Part shown: in pieces, positions 1 through 9,635 of the stretch
How the letters are laid out: the number at the start of each line of letters is the position of its first letter
Numbering within the stretch: position 1 is the stretch's first letter
From: Candidatus Obscuribacterales bacterium
Lineage (GTDB): Bacteria > Cyanobacteriota > Vampirovibrionia > Obscuribacterales > Obscuribacteraceae
NCBI GenBank assembly: GCA_019752635.1
Contig: JAIELX010000028.1
Location: 1 to 63,875, forward strand
Length of the DNA stretch: 63,875 bases
Direction of reading: 5' to 3'
Position numbers and translations under genes: made by a program
The notes under the pieces: model-generated
Databases searched by the model: none
Told to the model about the DNA's origin: nothing
The model's input: the letters and a program-made list of their open reading frames with translations, nothing else

Positions 1-560
<560 letters not shown>

Positions 561-830
561 AGCTTCAAATTCCTGACGTCGCCTTATTTTTGCGTGCTTG
601 GCTTGACGTCGATCATCACTTGAAGGCTGATGAGATACAGACTTATTATTATGATTCTCAATATGCAGTTTTCAGGGTACAGACGTCGAACTCGCGGCGT
701 TCGACTCGTGCCGTATCGCTTTCGGGATCTTAACGTCTCCCGTCCGCAGATATTTCATACTACCAGATTCGAATTGCGCTTGATCGAGATTTGAATTAAT
801 CGTCGTTCAGCCTTGAATGCTGGCGGAAAG
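561..830 (-). other. tRNA-Ala to 23S internal transcribed spacer
   Basis: This 270-base spacer separates tRNA-Ala from the 23S 5' end. No coding potential or RNA gene was recognised in it. It contains repeated GACGTCG-type words (about 576-612 and 681-690) that could form part of the processing stem that flanks mature 23S; that is an inference, as I could not fold it against the distal 23S end, which is outside the window. Confidence 0.6.
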
Positions 831-906
831 TGGTGGAGGATAGCGGATTCGAACCGCTGACCTTCTCGGTGCAAACGAGACGCTCTACCAACTGAGCCAA
901 TCCCCC
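831..906 (-). tRNA. tRNA-Ala (anticodon TGC)
   Basis: The reverse complement folds as a full cloverleaf of 76 nt: acceptor GGGGGAT paired with ATCCTCC, D arm GCTCAGTTGGTAGAGC, an anticodon loop with TGC, and a T arm with GGTTCGAATCC. The G3-U70 wobble that is the alanine identity element is present. The 3' CCA is encoded (831-833), unlike the other three tRNAs in this window. It sits between tRNA-Ile and 23S, the usual order inside bacterial rRNA operons. Confidence 0.96.
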
Positions 907-1013
907 GGACCGAAGCCTTCTTTGGCTGCGCTCGAAGTAGAGTGGTATCAACTTCGAGATCTGAAGCCATTTAGTTTGTCTTCAGATTTTTTCGCATACC
1001 GAGGAAGAACAAC

Positions 1014-1087
1014 TGGGCCATCCTGGACTCGAACCAGGGACCTCACCCTTATCAGGGGTGCGCTCTAGCCACCTGAGCTAATAGCCC
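1014..1087 (-). tRNA. tRNA-Ile (anticodon GAT)
   Basis: The reverse complement gives acceptor GGGCTAT paired with ATGGCCC, a D arm beginning AGCTCAGG, an anticodon loop CTGATAA (GAT), and a T arm GGTTCGAGTCC. The CCA end is not encoded: after the discriminator A the sequence reads GTT. It is the first gene of the tRNA-Ile/tRNA-Ala/23S transcript. No 16S rRNA lies upstream (higher coordinates), although tRNA-Ile(GAT) normally follows 16S directly. Confidence 0.95.
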
Positions 1088-1103
1088 TCAGCTGCGAATA
1101 TTC

Positions 1104-1109
1104 ATTCTA
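1104..1109 (-). promoter_or_regulatory. Possible extended -10 promoter for tRNA-Ile/tRNA-Ala/23S
   Basis: On the minus strand TAGAAT is preceded by TGG, giving the extended -10 form TGnTAnnnT, and ends 17 bases before the tRNA-Ile 5' end. A start about 7 bases further on would leave a leader of roughly 10 nt. No convincing -35 is seen. A closely similar TGG-TATATT box precedes tRNA-Phe at 35145. The call rests on position and on the missing 16S, so it remains tentative. Confidence 0.4.
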
Positions 1110-1187
1110 CCACCGGACGCGGCCGGGGGCCGAGATGTTTCCTTATATGACAAGGGAAATCCGGCGCGGCTAGAACGGCTTGCAAAG

Positions 1188-1202
1188 TCGGGCTTCGCCC
1201 GA
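1188..1202 (-). terminator. Short GC-rich hairpin, possible terminator
   Basis: TCGGGC/GCCCGA arms with a 3-nt loop; on the minus strand the hairpin is followed by CTTT. It starts 4 bases past the stop codon of the small candidate ORF ending at 1204 and lies upstream of the tRNA-Ile promoter region, so it could insulate the rRNA transcript. The T-run is short, so termination is uncertain. Confidence 0.4.
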
Positions 1203-1203
1203 T

Positions 1204-1362
1204 TTAGTCGCCACTTGTTGAGTGGTAAGCCTTGCGTTTTTTCACATTGTAGCGCTTCTCAAGTGGGTGCGCTACGGCAAAAATCCTCCATATATAGGAA
1301 ATTGCATTAGGTCCAATGCATACGAAAGCTGGCACAACCACCACCAGCGGCAGAATCTCCAT
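1204..1362 (-). CDS. Candidate 52-residue membrane peptide
   Basis: An ATG at 1362 (minus) opens a 52-codon frame with a hydrophobic first half (starting MEILPLVVVVPAF) and a basic, hydrophilic tail (LEKRYNVKKRK). This is the profile of a single-pass small membrane protein. The stop codon is followed at once by the 1188-1202 hairpin, which is what one expects of a real gene end. There is no clear Shine-Dalgarno sequence, and the frame stays open further upstream through the 32-bp palindrome at 1389-1420. No family was recognised; it could be chance coding in an intergenic region. Confidence 0.3.
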   Translation of the reverse strand: MEILPLVVVVPAFVCIGPNAISYIWRIFAVAHPLEKRYNVKKRKAYHSTSGD

Positions 1363-1388
1363 CCGGTAGGGGCGCCGCCGCGAATCAG

Positions 1389-1420
1389 CAAAACGTATCC
1401 CGCTAGCGGTATACGTTTTG
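1389..1420. repeat. 32-bp near-perfect palindrome
   Basis: The sequence reads the same on both strands except for one symmetric mismatch pair; the centre is GCTAGC at 1402-1407 and the ends are CAAAACGTAT and ATACGTTTTG. An A-run on one side and a T-run on the other make it look like a bidirectional terminator stem, but it could equally be a dimeric protein binding site. It lies in the 560-base stretch between tRNA-Ile and the methyltransferase gene, where apart from this, the small ORF and the 1188 hairpin I see nothing. Confidence 0.7.
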
Positions 1421-1646
1421 TCCAACAACGCAAGCTGACCTCTTCGCAACGGCAAGCGGACAGCGTCCGAGCAGACGCCATCGGTCAAGCTGTCGGTATC
1501 GCGTAATTGCAATACCCGGCATGCGAACACACTCCCCGAATTACCTTTTCAGCCTTTCCGCCTACCGCCCAAGATGACAGCACCATGTTGCGTAACAACG
1601 ACTACTACGAGCAGATGACAAAATCAGGTCAGCCGGAAGAAGAACC

Positions 1647-2357
1647 TTAAACTAGAATGCGAAGCATTTCCTCAGCACCAATGATGTCCCGCTGATCAAC
1701 CGATCTTATCTGCGACACGTACCCCGACTTTGCCAGGTCTTTCATTATGGGATGCAACCAATCGTGCTCAACAACATCAGTTCCTTGCAACGGATAGATG
1801 CGAACGTCCTGCCTGCTGACCCGAAGCAACTCGCGTAAAGAGTCCAAGTGAAACTGGTATGTGAAGGGCGAACCGTGCATCAATCCACCAACACTCACAT
1901 CGCTATAGATGAAGAGCAGGTTAGCGCAAAGCACCAGATCAAAACTTCTGCCCCCGAACGGTAACTTAGGTAATGCACCGGCAACGTATCGCCCGATCTT
2001 CTTTCCACTTTCGTAATCCTGCAAGAATGTTTTCATGGCTAGTTTGCGCTCAGCAACAGAAACCAGCTGAGGGTGAAACAAATGCCGGGACTGTACCTGC
2101 TTCTGCTGTACTTCCTCCGCATGATCATCAACGAGAGATGCAAGAGTATCGACATCTAGCTCATAGCGCGGATCACATGCAATCACGGTGATATCATGTT
2201 GCGCCGCCTGCGCCGCAAAGGCAGAAGGTCCGGCGCTGCAATCAAGCACCCTCTTCCCCTTCAAATCGTCCAGGTGAAGATCGAACATACTTACATATTC
2301 GTCAATGCTCCTGCCAAAAAAAACCACATTCTCAAACTTGAATTCTTGTTTTGTCAT
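1647..2357 (-). CDS. Class I SAM-dependent methyltransferase
   Basis: A 236-residue protein with a Rossmann methyltransferase signature. Motif I is VLDCSAGPSAFA (glycine-poor but of the right form), followed by an acidic loop ACDPRYE that would bind the SAM ribose, and a motif IV-like strand SFDLVLCANLLFIY. The N-terminal FGRSIDEYVSMF element is typical of small-molecule or lipid methyltransferases in uncharacterised families. The substrate cannot be told. I start at the ATG at 2357 (GGA six bases upstream); an in-frame ATG at 2390 would overlap the neighbouring gene's stop. It lies 42 bases downstream of the giant Rhs-like gene on the same strand and may be co-transcribed with it. Confidence 0.8.
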   Translation of the reverse strand: MTKQEFKFENVVFFGRSIDEYVSMFDLHLDDLKGKRVLDCSAGPSAFAAQAAQHDITVIACDPRYELDVDTLASLVDDHAEEVQQKQVQSRHLFHPQLVSVAERKLAMKTFLQDYESGKKIGRYVAGALPKLPFGGRSFDLVLCANLLFIYSDVSVGGLMHGSPFTYQFHLDSLRELLRVSRQDVRIYPLQGTDVVEHDWLHPIMKDLAKSGYVSQIRSVDQRDIIGAEEMLRILV

Positions 2358-2399
2358 AAGTTCCAGCACACAATTAATTGGGGCAATCAATCCAACACC

Positions 2400-5300
2400 T
2401 TAGAAAGACCGTTTTATAAACGCATCCACGCCTTCGAACCAAAGCCTAAAAGCTTTCGCTGTTTCCGGATTATCGCGTTTCTTTTCAATCTGCGTTTTTA
2501 TCTCTGCTTCTAACTTGAGCCGATAAACCTTAAGGTGGCACAACTCCTTTTCCAAATGCGCAGAAGATTCTCCTGCCCTTTCCATCTGCGCTATTGTGCG
2601 TTCCAATTTTTGTTGCTGCGCATAAGAACCAATTTTTTCCGCCGCCAATTCCCTCGGAGATCGCAGATATAAGCGATGTTCGGTCGCAGTGTATATCGGT
2701 GTGGCGTCCCTAATCGCATTGTAAACTTCCAAATTATTTGCCTTCATAAAATTGTTGAATGCCAAATGCCCGAGTAGTTCATGCGCCGCCACTCGATAGT
2801 CCAATGGATCACAAGTCGATCTGCCGGCAAGCACCTCGGCTATACCAAGTGTTAGTTCCTCCGGTCGTTTGGATATGGATGGCAGCGCCAAGCTGTCGAT
2901 GTCTCCTTTACCATTTCCAAACGGCGCGACTTCGAACTTCTTGTTCACCAACTCCTCAGCCAATGCAGGATCTGTTTTGGCAATTGCGGCCAGGCAATCT
3001 TCCAGTGTTTCCCGCGCTTCAACTCCCATCGACATCAACTGTTGTCTCTGCAGCGCATCTCCCTGGCCTAACTCTTGGTGAGGATGCTTCTCAAAGCGAT
3101 ACGGTGAGTCAAAAGATCTCTCCGGCCTATCTCCCGCGTCAGCATCAAACCTACCGGCAGAGGCACTCGCCAGGTCCGTGGAAACCGGCGCGGAATCTGG
3201 TTTGCGCTTACGCAAATACTCTGGAATGAAACTATCGTCCTCTTCTGCTGTTGCCTTAATGGGCGCCCCGGTCCGAGTGGAACTATTCGACCGAAGATGA
3301 GACCGCGTTGTATCCGTGCTCGAAGTATGGACACCAGCTTTGCTGCTAGCTTGCACACTTGACCGAAGTTCCAAGCCAGGTTCAAACGCCTCTGCCTTGA
3401 GCGTCTTGTAAGTGTTCTCAAATTGCAGCATTATATGGCGCCGTTCGGGAAGAACGAATTTCTCAACCATTTCCCGATAGGTCAACGACAAACCTGATTC
3501 CTTTTCTCGGTAGAATAACTTAAAAGCTTCTGCCACCACTTCGTCCCGGCACGACAAATATGCGAAATCAACTTCCGCCTTACCGCTCAATCCTACACTG
3601 GCCGGGTGCGCATTCGGTTGAATATAATCGTGTTTGCTCAAGGTGTTCTTAAAGTCACCATCCATCGTGCTCTTCTGGAGATCGGCAATGTAAGCATCAC
3701 GCGTAACTTTAGCGACACTTGGACTCTTGGTTAATACCTTTTCGTCAAACACATGTCCCATCTCATGGTCGTATACAAGGAGACGAGAACCACCGCCATC
3801 AAAATTAATCACAATGACTGAACGCCCGTTAATCGCCTTCGCTTCACCCTCAAATGGCTTGGTCAAATCATTAATCAGCTCAAGCCGCCCCGGCTGCTCA
3901 ATACGATTGTCGATTTTGTCCAAAATTTCAAAGGCGTGCTCGATACTTACATTTCCACGAACCTCAACCGGGATTCCGCGTGAAGTCCGCAGGTAGAAAC
4001 TGCTTACCGGATTAATAGTGGCAGGCAACTCACCACGCTCGGCCCGAATCGCTATTTCGAACATTCGCGATTTCTCAAGTGCACTTCTAAGTCGTTCCTC
4101 ACTAAAGTTTTCCTTCTTGCCTACCGAAATTGGACTTTGCGCTCCACCACTCACTGCGGCCGAGCGACTCAGCGCAGCATCGGCGTCCTTGCGAAGTTCA
4201 ATCAACCGAAGAGTCTCCTTCTCCAGCTCTGCACTGCGCAATCGCAACGCCTCAATTCGTTCATCGATCTCTTGAACTCTGTGAGCGGCTCCACCAGCAT
4301 TGTCCCTTTCCAGTTTCAACTGCCTCAGCGTTTCGTCAACTTGATGCCCCTCCTCAAGATGCCTATCAATCAGACGCTCTAATCCATCACGCTGCGAATG
4401 AATCTCCTTGGACACCCCCTCCAGATGGTCTTGCAGCTTCCCCTTTACCTTTGTATCAATCTCTCCTATTTTCCGTTCGTTACTTTTGACCGCTTCGCGC
4501 AGTTTCTCCAATCTATCTTTCTCTGCACGACTGACCGCTTTGTCCTCCAACTCGGAAATCTGCCCCTTCATCTTTTCCTGTTCTTGCTTGAGCGCGGAGC
4601 GCGCGGAACCGAGCTTCTCAATTGTGGGCTCTTCTTTCTTAGAAATTTTGGAGAGACCAGCGCTCGCACCTTGCAGCCCAACCGTAAAGGCACCGGCCAT
4701 TGCACCACCCGCGGCACCGCCGGCGGCGATTCGTCCCAAATTCTCTTCAATGCTTACTTCGGAATCCCAATGAACAGCAGAACCTCCGGCCCCGCCCAGA
4801 GCACCACCCTCAACATTGAGCACGAATTCGCGGGCAAATCGTCGATACACGTTTTTGCTCTGCGCAACCATCTCCTCCTGCAAGGTGCGATTGATCTCAG
4901 ACGCGATACGACAGACCGCTTCGACACGCGTTGCCCCCGCCAGGTCGGGTGAAACCAATTGCTCGGCCAGCTTTGCCACCGACTTCGGGTCGACGGCATC
5001 AGATCCCGCGACCAGCGATTCTCGCAGCAACTTAGCCACTCCCTTTCGAGCAACATCACCGGCCTCTTTCGCGACGAGCAACCTGCCTTCATTTTGAAAA
5101 AAAACTGAGGTAAGCCGCGCTGCGGCGGCCTCACCGGCGGTGCGAAACAGCCCTTGCGCAGCGGCAAGATCTCCCGCGCCAACTAAATTACCAACGGTAG
5201 TAACAAAACCATCCGCAAAAGTGACCATTCCTTGACGGCTCAAATCATACCTCTGGTCGAGTGCCTCGTGAGCACCCACCTTCAATGCACCGCCAGCGAT

Positions 5301-8300
5301 ACCGGCTGCGCCCAGTTCTACAACGCGTTTGGCACTTTGCAAATACTTGGCAATCGACTCAACCCGATAAGCTTGAGTCAATCCTTCCGTTGCCCTTGCT
5401 ACCGCAGCCAATCCTCGAGCCAACTGAGGGAAGCGGCCCAACGCCATCAAGCTAACACTTGAACCGCCGGATGGTACGAGCAGGGCTAAAGTCGCCGCGG
5501 TGATCGCAGCATCAACGCCGGTATCAATTAGCCCCTGTTCGGACTGTACTTGCAGATCTATTGCCGATAGCAACCCGGCAGCCATCTCACGCGCTTTCTC
5601 AATGGGCAATTCGCGACCGGTTGCTGCGGCGAGCACTTGCTGTTGCTGAATCTCATTGTTGAGGCTCTTCACCAACCCGGGATTTGAATCCCATGCAATC
5701 CTGTCCGCAATTGATGAGAAATTGCTGAAGGTATCGTAGTGCTCATTGCGGGTCTCTTGCAGCATTACAAGGGCAGAGGTACTCTCGTCGCGAGCGATTC
5801 GTTTGTTGGCGGCCCAATCTGCGCCGCCCAATTCCGAAGCTAATCTCTCACTTAGTGATTCTCCGTATTTGTTTGCGTATGCAGTCCGCACCCCGCTAAG
5901 CCGAGCATTGATGTATCCGCTAATGGCTTCATCAGTTACTTCCTTTCCAGTAAACGCGGGCAGTTTTTCTAGTTCTTCTCTTGCTTTAACTCTGTCTCTC
6001 AAAGCAACAAAGACTTCGTTGATCTCAGCGGAAGAGGCTCCAAAGCCTTGGACATAGGCGCGAAGTTTGTCTTCCGGCCGCATCTCGCCTTGCCTCAAAC
6101 AATTTTTGAGCACTTCCGGGTCGGGCAGAGCCGCACAAACCTTCCCAAGCCTGGTCTCATCGCCTAGTAATGCGTGTCGATCCGCATCTGACGCATTCGC
6201 GGCATCGCGATACAGCGATTCATAAGGATAGAAATACCCGTTGTTTAACTGCAATTGGAAATCGAGATCCACCGTACCGGTTTTTACCAACTTCTCCCCG
6301 AACTGTTTGTAAGCTTGTTCTCCTAGCGCGCGCTTCGTTGCGTCACAATATTTTTCCAGAAGGGCAGGATCGTCGGACAAGCGCTTCGAAAGGGTAGGCT
6401 CCTCTCGAAACGCAGCCTGCAAATCTCTTACAACCTGTGATTTATCTGCAGTCCAGCACGAAGCGCGAAAGTTCAGTTTCTCCAATACTGAAAGCTGCGG
6501 GCGACTCTCGCCTCTAGAAATTCTGTTCAGAAGTTCTTCAACTACCTTACGTTCACCATCGGTCCACAGTGCAGATTTGTACTTCTCCTCCAACTTCTGT
6601 CGGAATTCAGGATTGTTTCTGTAATTTTCGCGCTCAGACGGCTTCATATTTGAAACTGCGTCAAAGATTTTGTTTGCGTCACGCCCATACCAATGAACGT
6701 TGTCGTCTATGGCATCTAGAACATCACGACGAGCAGTTTCTAATCCGGCTGAGCGAATTTTACCAAGGTAAAATTCCGCAGATTCTCTTTCCTCTTTATT
6801 GAGTTTGGACAAGTCGGGTACCCCTTTCGCGATCGAATACCCGCGATTGAAAGTCTCGCGTTCCGCAGGTTGAAGCGTGGACGGGTCCACCTCCACGTCG
6901 AACTTCTCATTCAGGATCTTTAGCAAACGATCTTCCAGCGCAGTTGGTTCGTCCTTGATGACATAACCTTCCAGATGGCTGATAGCATTCCACAGATCCT
7001 TGTAGAACTGTCTGTCGAACTTGACACGCATCAGATCTTCCGGGCCCATGTTCTCCAGGCTGCTCAAGAGACTTTCGGCAGACTGATTGTATAAGTACCC
7101 GCGATGTTCCAGGACCTTGCTTATAAGCGAACCGCCTTTGTACTTAATGTGGTCTTCCCATTTCGCTAGTTCCGCTTTCTGAGAGTCCGCTGAATAGCCT
7201 GAGCCAGCAACAGAAACAAGACCTGCGCGAGTCTCCAGGAAAAACTTGCGAGCTTCCGCATCTCCCTGAACGCTGTCTGCAGCGGCCGGTGGACCTACTA
7301 AAAACTTTCCTCGGACATAAGCTTCCCGCTCTGAATCTGCCATATGCTTAATTGCCAATTCAACAGCTTCCACGTTGTCCCAAAGAAGTCCGACACTTTC
7401 TCCGGCATGAGTTGCCAAACTCAGTTTTCCGAATGCCTGATAATCCGTAGCACGTTTGTAGTCCCTGTCGGTCAAGTTTCCGGACAGGCCGAGCGTTAGG
7501 GTGCCCAACCAACTGGATCCGAAAACCGCCTTCATTCTCTCTTCTCCCTGATTTTGCATGAAAGTTGCCCTCGCCTCAGCTGAGGCCCCGGCCCATGCTT
7601 CGGCGAAGAGATCGAGATCTTTGTGATCCAGTCCGAGGTTGGCCAGTGCCAATGTATCCGCGGCGGTCCTGCTTTCCGCTCCTTTTAGATAAATTGCCGC
7701 TGCCGATTTGGTGGCAGATGATAGGCTCGAATCAGCGATGACGCGACTGAGCGCGAGCCCCTCTTGCTGGAACCGGTCCGCTACCTCCTTTATTTGCTCA
7801 GCGGTCATTTTTGCCAAAGTTTCGCGAATACATTTTTCGTTGCTGGCAGCGGACCGATTAGAGAGCCAATGCTCACGGTCCAAAAGCGCATATTTCAATT
7901 CTCCGGCAAAGTCGACCGTATCATTTTGTCGATAGAGCAAATTGACCGCTTTCTGGAAATCTGAACTATTCTTACCGAGCTCGTCCTCCAGTTCTGCTCG
8001 TAAATCATGTTTGTACGATGCGCTATATTTTTCATTCCAAAGACGCTCAATCAGCTGCCGCTGGGCAAAGCTATTCCTCTCTAAAATTGCAAAAACAGTT
8101 TCCTTATTAATCCCGCCACTCAGCAGGTAATAGCCATCCGGACCATTCATAGCGTATTGAATAGCCGCCATATCTTTCAGCGCGGCTTGATAATTCACAT
8201 CTTCATGTCGACGGTCAAAGCTGCGATAGGTCTCATTTCTGGCAGAATCAACCAACTTAAAATCGCCGCGATCATTGATGGTGATTTCGCCGGTAAACTT

Positions 8301-9521
8301 TCCGGCCGGCCCGGCCCATTCCCTACCGTCATTCGTTGAGAACCTTGTCCCGTCGGGCCATGTCACCCCAATGAGTTGATTCGCGCGTTCCGCTCCTGGT
8401 TCGCCATACTCAAACTTTCGATTCTCACCTTGAGCCGTGGTCATTTCAACCACTTGCCCCCTTCGATTGAATTTTACGGATCCACCGAACCGATGCTCCA
8501 GCAGCTTTTCGCCATTCATTCGCTCGAGAAGTTTTATGCCCCGTTTCGGTTCATCCCAAGTTAGTGTCCCGTCAGCGTGTACTCTCACATCAGACACCTG
8601 TGCCTTCGGATCTTTCGCGTTGATCCAACTTCCGCTCTCAAATCGCCAATCTCGATCTACCGCTGGTTGGGTTGGATTTTTCTTCTCAATTACGCGGGTC
8701 AATACAGGCAATCCATCGGAGGTTGAATCCCACGTAAACTCTCTTATAGTACCGCTGAGATCCTTGGTAGAAGTCAACCTTCCCTTTTCGTCATAGTGAA
8801 ACTCTCTCCCACCGCCAGGGTACACGACGTCGCGCAATTTTCGATTCGCGTCGAACGTTCTGACAACGCCTCTGCCGTCCGACTCAGTAGTCGAGACTAA
8901 GCGATCGGCTTCGTAGTTGAAGGTTACTTCAATACCTTCAATCAGTTTATAAGCTAACTTCCCCTGGTTATTCCACTTCTCATAAACGCCGGTCAAATTG
9001 AAGATTTCGCGGCTGCCATCGCTGGAAGTAGAAACGACTATGCAGTCAGGTAAAACAATTTTCTTTCCAATGAACTTCTCGTTTGAGGAACTGGTCCATA
9101 CCGCGATGCCGCGAGAAGCATCTGCACCGGGTGCGTTGTAATCCGCGCTCCAGGTATCAACGCCATCATTGAACTTGGCAATTCGACCAGTGACGGAATC
9201 ATACTCGCAGCCAAATTCAACCCCGTCAGGATTAGTTGCGTTAGTCACACGCCCGGAAGAATCGAGTGTTGCGGTGACGCCATCGTCTCGCTTAATAGTC
9301 ATGGTCCGGACCGCTCCGGCATCGCATTCGGTATCACTAAGCGAGAGCGAAGGCATAGTCATAGCCGCTTCCATAGGCTTACGCAATGACCGCAAAGCAA
9401 CTTTGTAATCAGAATTATCTTCCAGGGGCTGCGCCGCGCACTGCTCGGTCAAATCAATGTCATAGTCAATATTGTCCGGTCTCGAACTCGCGCTATCTTC
9501 AATGAACCGTGCGTCTGCCAT
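2400..9521 (-). CDS. Giant Rhs/YD-like protein with annexin-like repeats and two HExxH metallopeptidase motifs
   Basis: A 2373-residue protein with no signal peptide and a strong GGGGGGAG Shine-Dalgarno. Regions in order: an acidic N-terminus (1-70); degenerate YD/Rhs repeats (about 70-420; GRVTNATNPDG, GRLTSTKDLSG); a long helical region (about 440-1290) whose first unit (about 465-535; INKETVFAILE, QRQLIERLW, LRAELEDELG) and last unit (near 1215-1235; NKYGESLSERLASELGG) match the annexin repeat pattern; a Gly/Ala-rich hydrophobic segment (about 1330-1617); a coiled coil (about 1630-1780); a zincin motif HEMGH at 1919-1923; and a second motif HELLGH at 2247-2252. Rhs proteins commonly deliver a C-terminal toxin, so the likely reading is a polymorphic-toxin-like effector with proteolytic ends. 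I recognise no immunity gene or secretion apparatus nearby. The whole-protein function is unproven. Confidence 0.85.
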   Translation of the reverse strand: MADARFIEDSASSRPDNIDYDIDLTEQCAAQPLEDNSDYKVALRSLRKPMEAAMTMPSLSLSDTECDAGAVRTMTIKRDDGVTATLDSSGRVTNATNPDGVEFGCEYDSVTGRIAKFNDGVDTWSADYNAPGADASRGIAVWTSSSNEKFIGKKIVLPDCIVVSTSSDGSREIFNLTGVYEKWNNQGKLAYKLIEGIEVTFNYEADRLVSTTESDGRGVVRTFDANRKLRDVVYPGGGREFHYDEKGRLTSTKDLSGTIREFTWDSTSDGLPVLTRVIEKKNPTQPAVDRDWRFESGSWINAKDPKAQVSDVRVHADGTLTWDEPKRGIKLLERMNGEKLLEHRFGGSVKFNRRGQVVEMTTAQGENRKFEYGEPGAERANQLIGVTWPDGTRFSTNDGREWAGPAGKFTGEITINDRGDFKLVDSARNETYRSFDRRHEDVNYQAALKDMAAIQYAMNGPDGYYLLSGGINKETVFAILERNSFAQRQLIERLWNEKYSASYKHDLRAELEDELGKNSSDFQKAVNLLYRQNDTVDFAGELKYALLDREHWLSNRSAASNEKCIRETLAKMTAEQIKEVADRFQQEGLALSRVIADSSLSSATKSAAAIYLKGAESRTAADTLALANLGLDHKDLDLFAEAWAGASAEARATFMQNQGEERMKAVFGSSWLGTLTLGLSGNLTDRDYKRATDYQAFGKLSLATHAGESVGLLWDNVEAVELAIKHMADSEREAYVRGKFLVGPPAAADSVQGDAEARKFFLETRAGLVSVAGSGYSADSQKAELAKWEDHIKYKGGSLISKVLEHRGYLYNQSAESLLSSLENMGPEDLMRVKFDRQFYKDLWNAISHLEGYVIKDEPTALEDRLLKILNEKFDVEVDPSTLQPAERETFNRGYSIAKGVPDLSKLNKEERESAEFYLGKIRSAGLETARRDVLDAIDDNVHWYGRDANKIFDAVSNMKPSERENYRNNPEFRQKLEEKYKSALWTDGERKVVEELLNRISRGESRPQLSVLEKLNFRASCWTADKSQVVRDLQAAFREEPTLSKRLSDDPALLEKYCDATKRALGEQAYKQFGEKLVKTGTVDLDFQLQLNNGYFYPYESLYRDAANASDADRHALLGDETRLGKVCAALPDPEVLKNCLRQGEMRPEDKLRAYVQGFGASSAEINEVFVALRDRVKAREELEKLPAFTGKEVTDEAISGYINARLSGVRTAYANKYGESLSERLASELGGADWAANKRIARDESTSALVMLQETRNEHYDTFSNFSSIADRIAWDSNPGLVKSLNNEIQQQQVLAAATGRELPIEKAREMAAGLLSAIDLQVQSEQGLIDTGVDAAITAATLALLVPSGGSSVSLMALGRFPQLARGLAAVARATEGLTQAYRVESIAKYLQSAKRVVELGAAGIAGGALKVGAHEALDQRYDLSRQGMVTFADGFVTTVGNLVGAGDLAAAQGLFRTAGEAAAARLTSVFFQNEGRLLVAKEAGDVARKGVAKLLRESLVAGSDAVDPKSVAKLAEQLVSPDLAGATRVEAVCRIASEINRTLQEEMVAQSKNVYRRFAREFVLNVEGGALGGAGGSAVHWDSEVSIEENLGRIAAGGAAGGAMAGAFTVGLQGASAGLSKISKKEEPTIEKLGSARSALKQEQEKMKGQISELEDKAVSRAEKDRLEKLREAVKSNERKIGEIDTKVKGKLQDHLEGVSKEIHSQRDGLERLIDRHLEEGHQVDETLRQLKLERDNAGGAAHRVQEIDERIEALRLRSAELEKETLRLIELRKDADAALSRSAAVSGGAQSPISVGKKENFSEERLRSALEKSRMFEIAIRAERGELPATINPVSSFYLRTSRGIPVEVRGNVSIEHAFEILDKIDNRIEQPGRLELINDLTKPFEGEAKAINGRSVIVINFDGGGSRLLVYDHEMGHVFDEKVLTKSPSVAKVTRDAYIADLQKSTMDGDFKNTLSKHDYIQPNAHPASVGLSGKAEVDFAYLSCRDEVVAEAFKLFYREKESGLSLTYREMVEKFVLPERRHIMLQFENTYKTLKAEAFEPGLELRSSVQASSKAGVHTSSTDTTRSHLRSNSSTRTGAPIKATAEEDDSFIPEYLRKRKPDSAPVSTDLASASAGRFDADAGDRPERSFDSPYRFEKHPHQELGQGDALQRQQLMSMGVEARETLEDCLAAIAKTDPALAEELVNKKFEVAPFGNGKGDIDSLALPSISKRPEELTLGIAEVLAGRSTCDPLDYRVAAHELLGHLAFNNFMKANNLEVYNAIRDATPIYTATEHRLYLRSPRELAAEKIGSYAQQQKLERTIAQMERAGESSAHLEKELCHLKVYRLKLEAEIKTQIEKKRDNPETAKAFRLWFEGVDAFIKRSF

Positions 9522-9565
9522 CTTGCTCCCCCCGCCGTTTCAGTTAACACAGTAGCGAGCAGGTG

Positions 9566-9584
9566 ATGACAAAGTACGGTCTAG
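9566..9584 (+). repeat. 19-bp inverted repeat, left copy
   Basis: ATGACAAAGTACGGTCTAG occurs here on the plus strand and as an exact reverse complement at 10751-10769. The pair brackets the HEAT-like gene (9636-10670). It is upstream of the giant gene's start at 9521. On this side the repeat opens a plus-strand frame of about 50 codons that does not look like a gene. Confidence 0.8.
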
Positions 9585-9635
9585 CGAAGTTGCAGCAGAG
9601 AGAGCCGCAACACAGAAATTATCGAATTCTCCGCA

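Noticed and set aside
1222..1506. Plus-strand open frame in the gap beside tRNA-Ile
   Set aside because: It crosses the 32-bp palindrome, has no ribosome site and no recognisable product.
1088..1646. 16S rRNA 3' end upstream of tRNA-Ile
   Set aside because: No conserved 16S 3' sequence (GGATCACCTCCTTT or its flanks) is found in this gap, and an unrelated protein gene follows.
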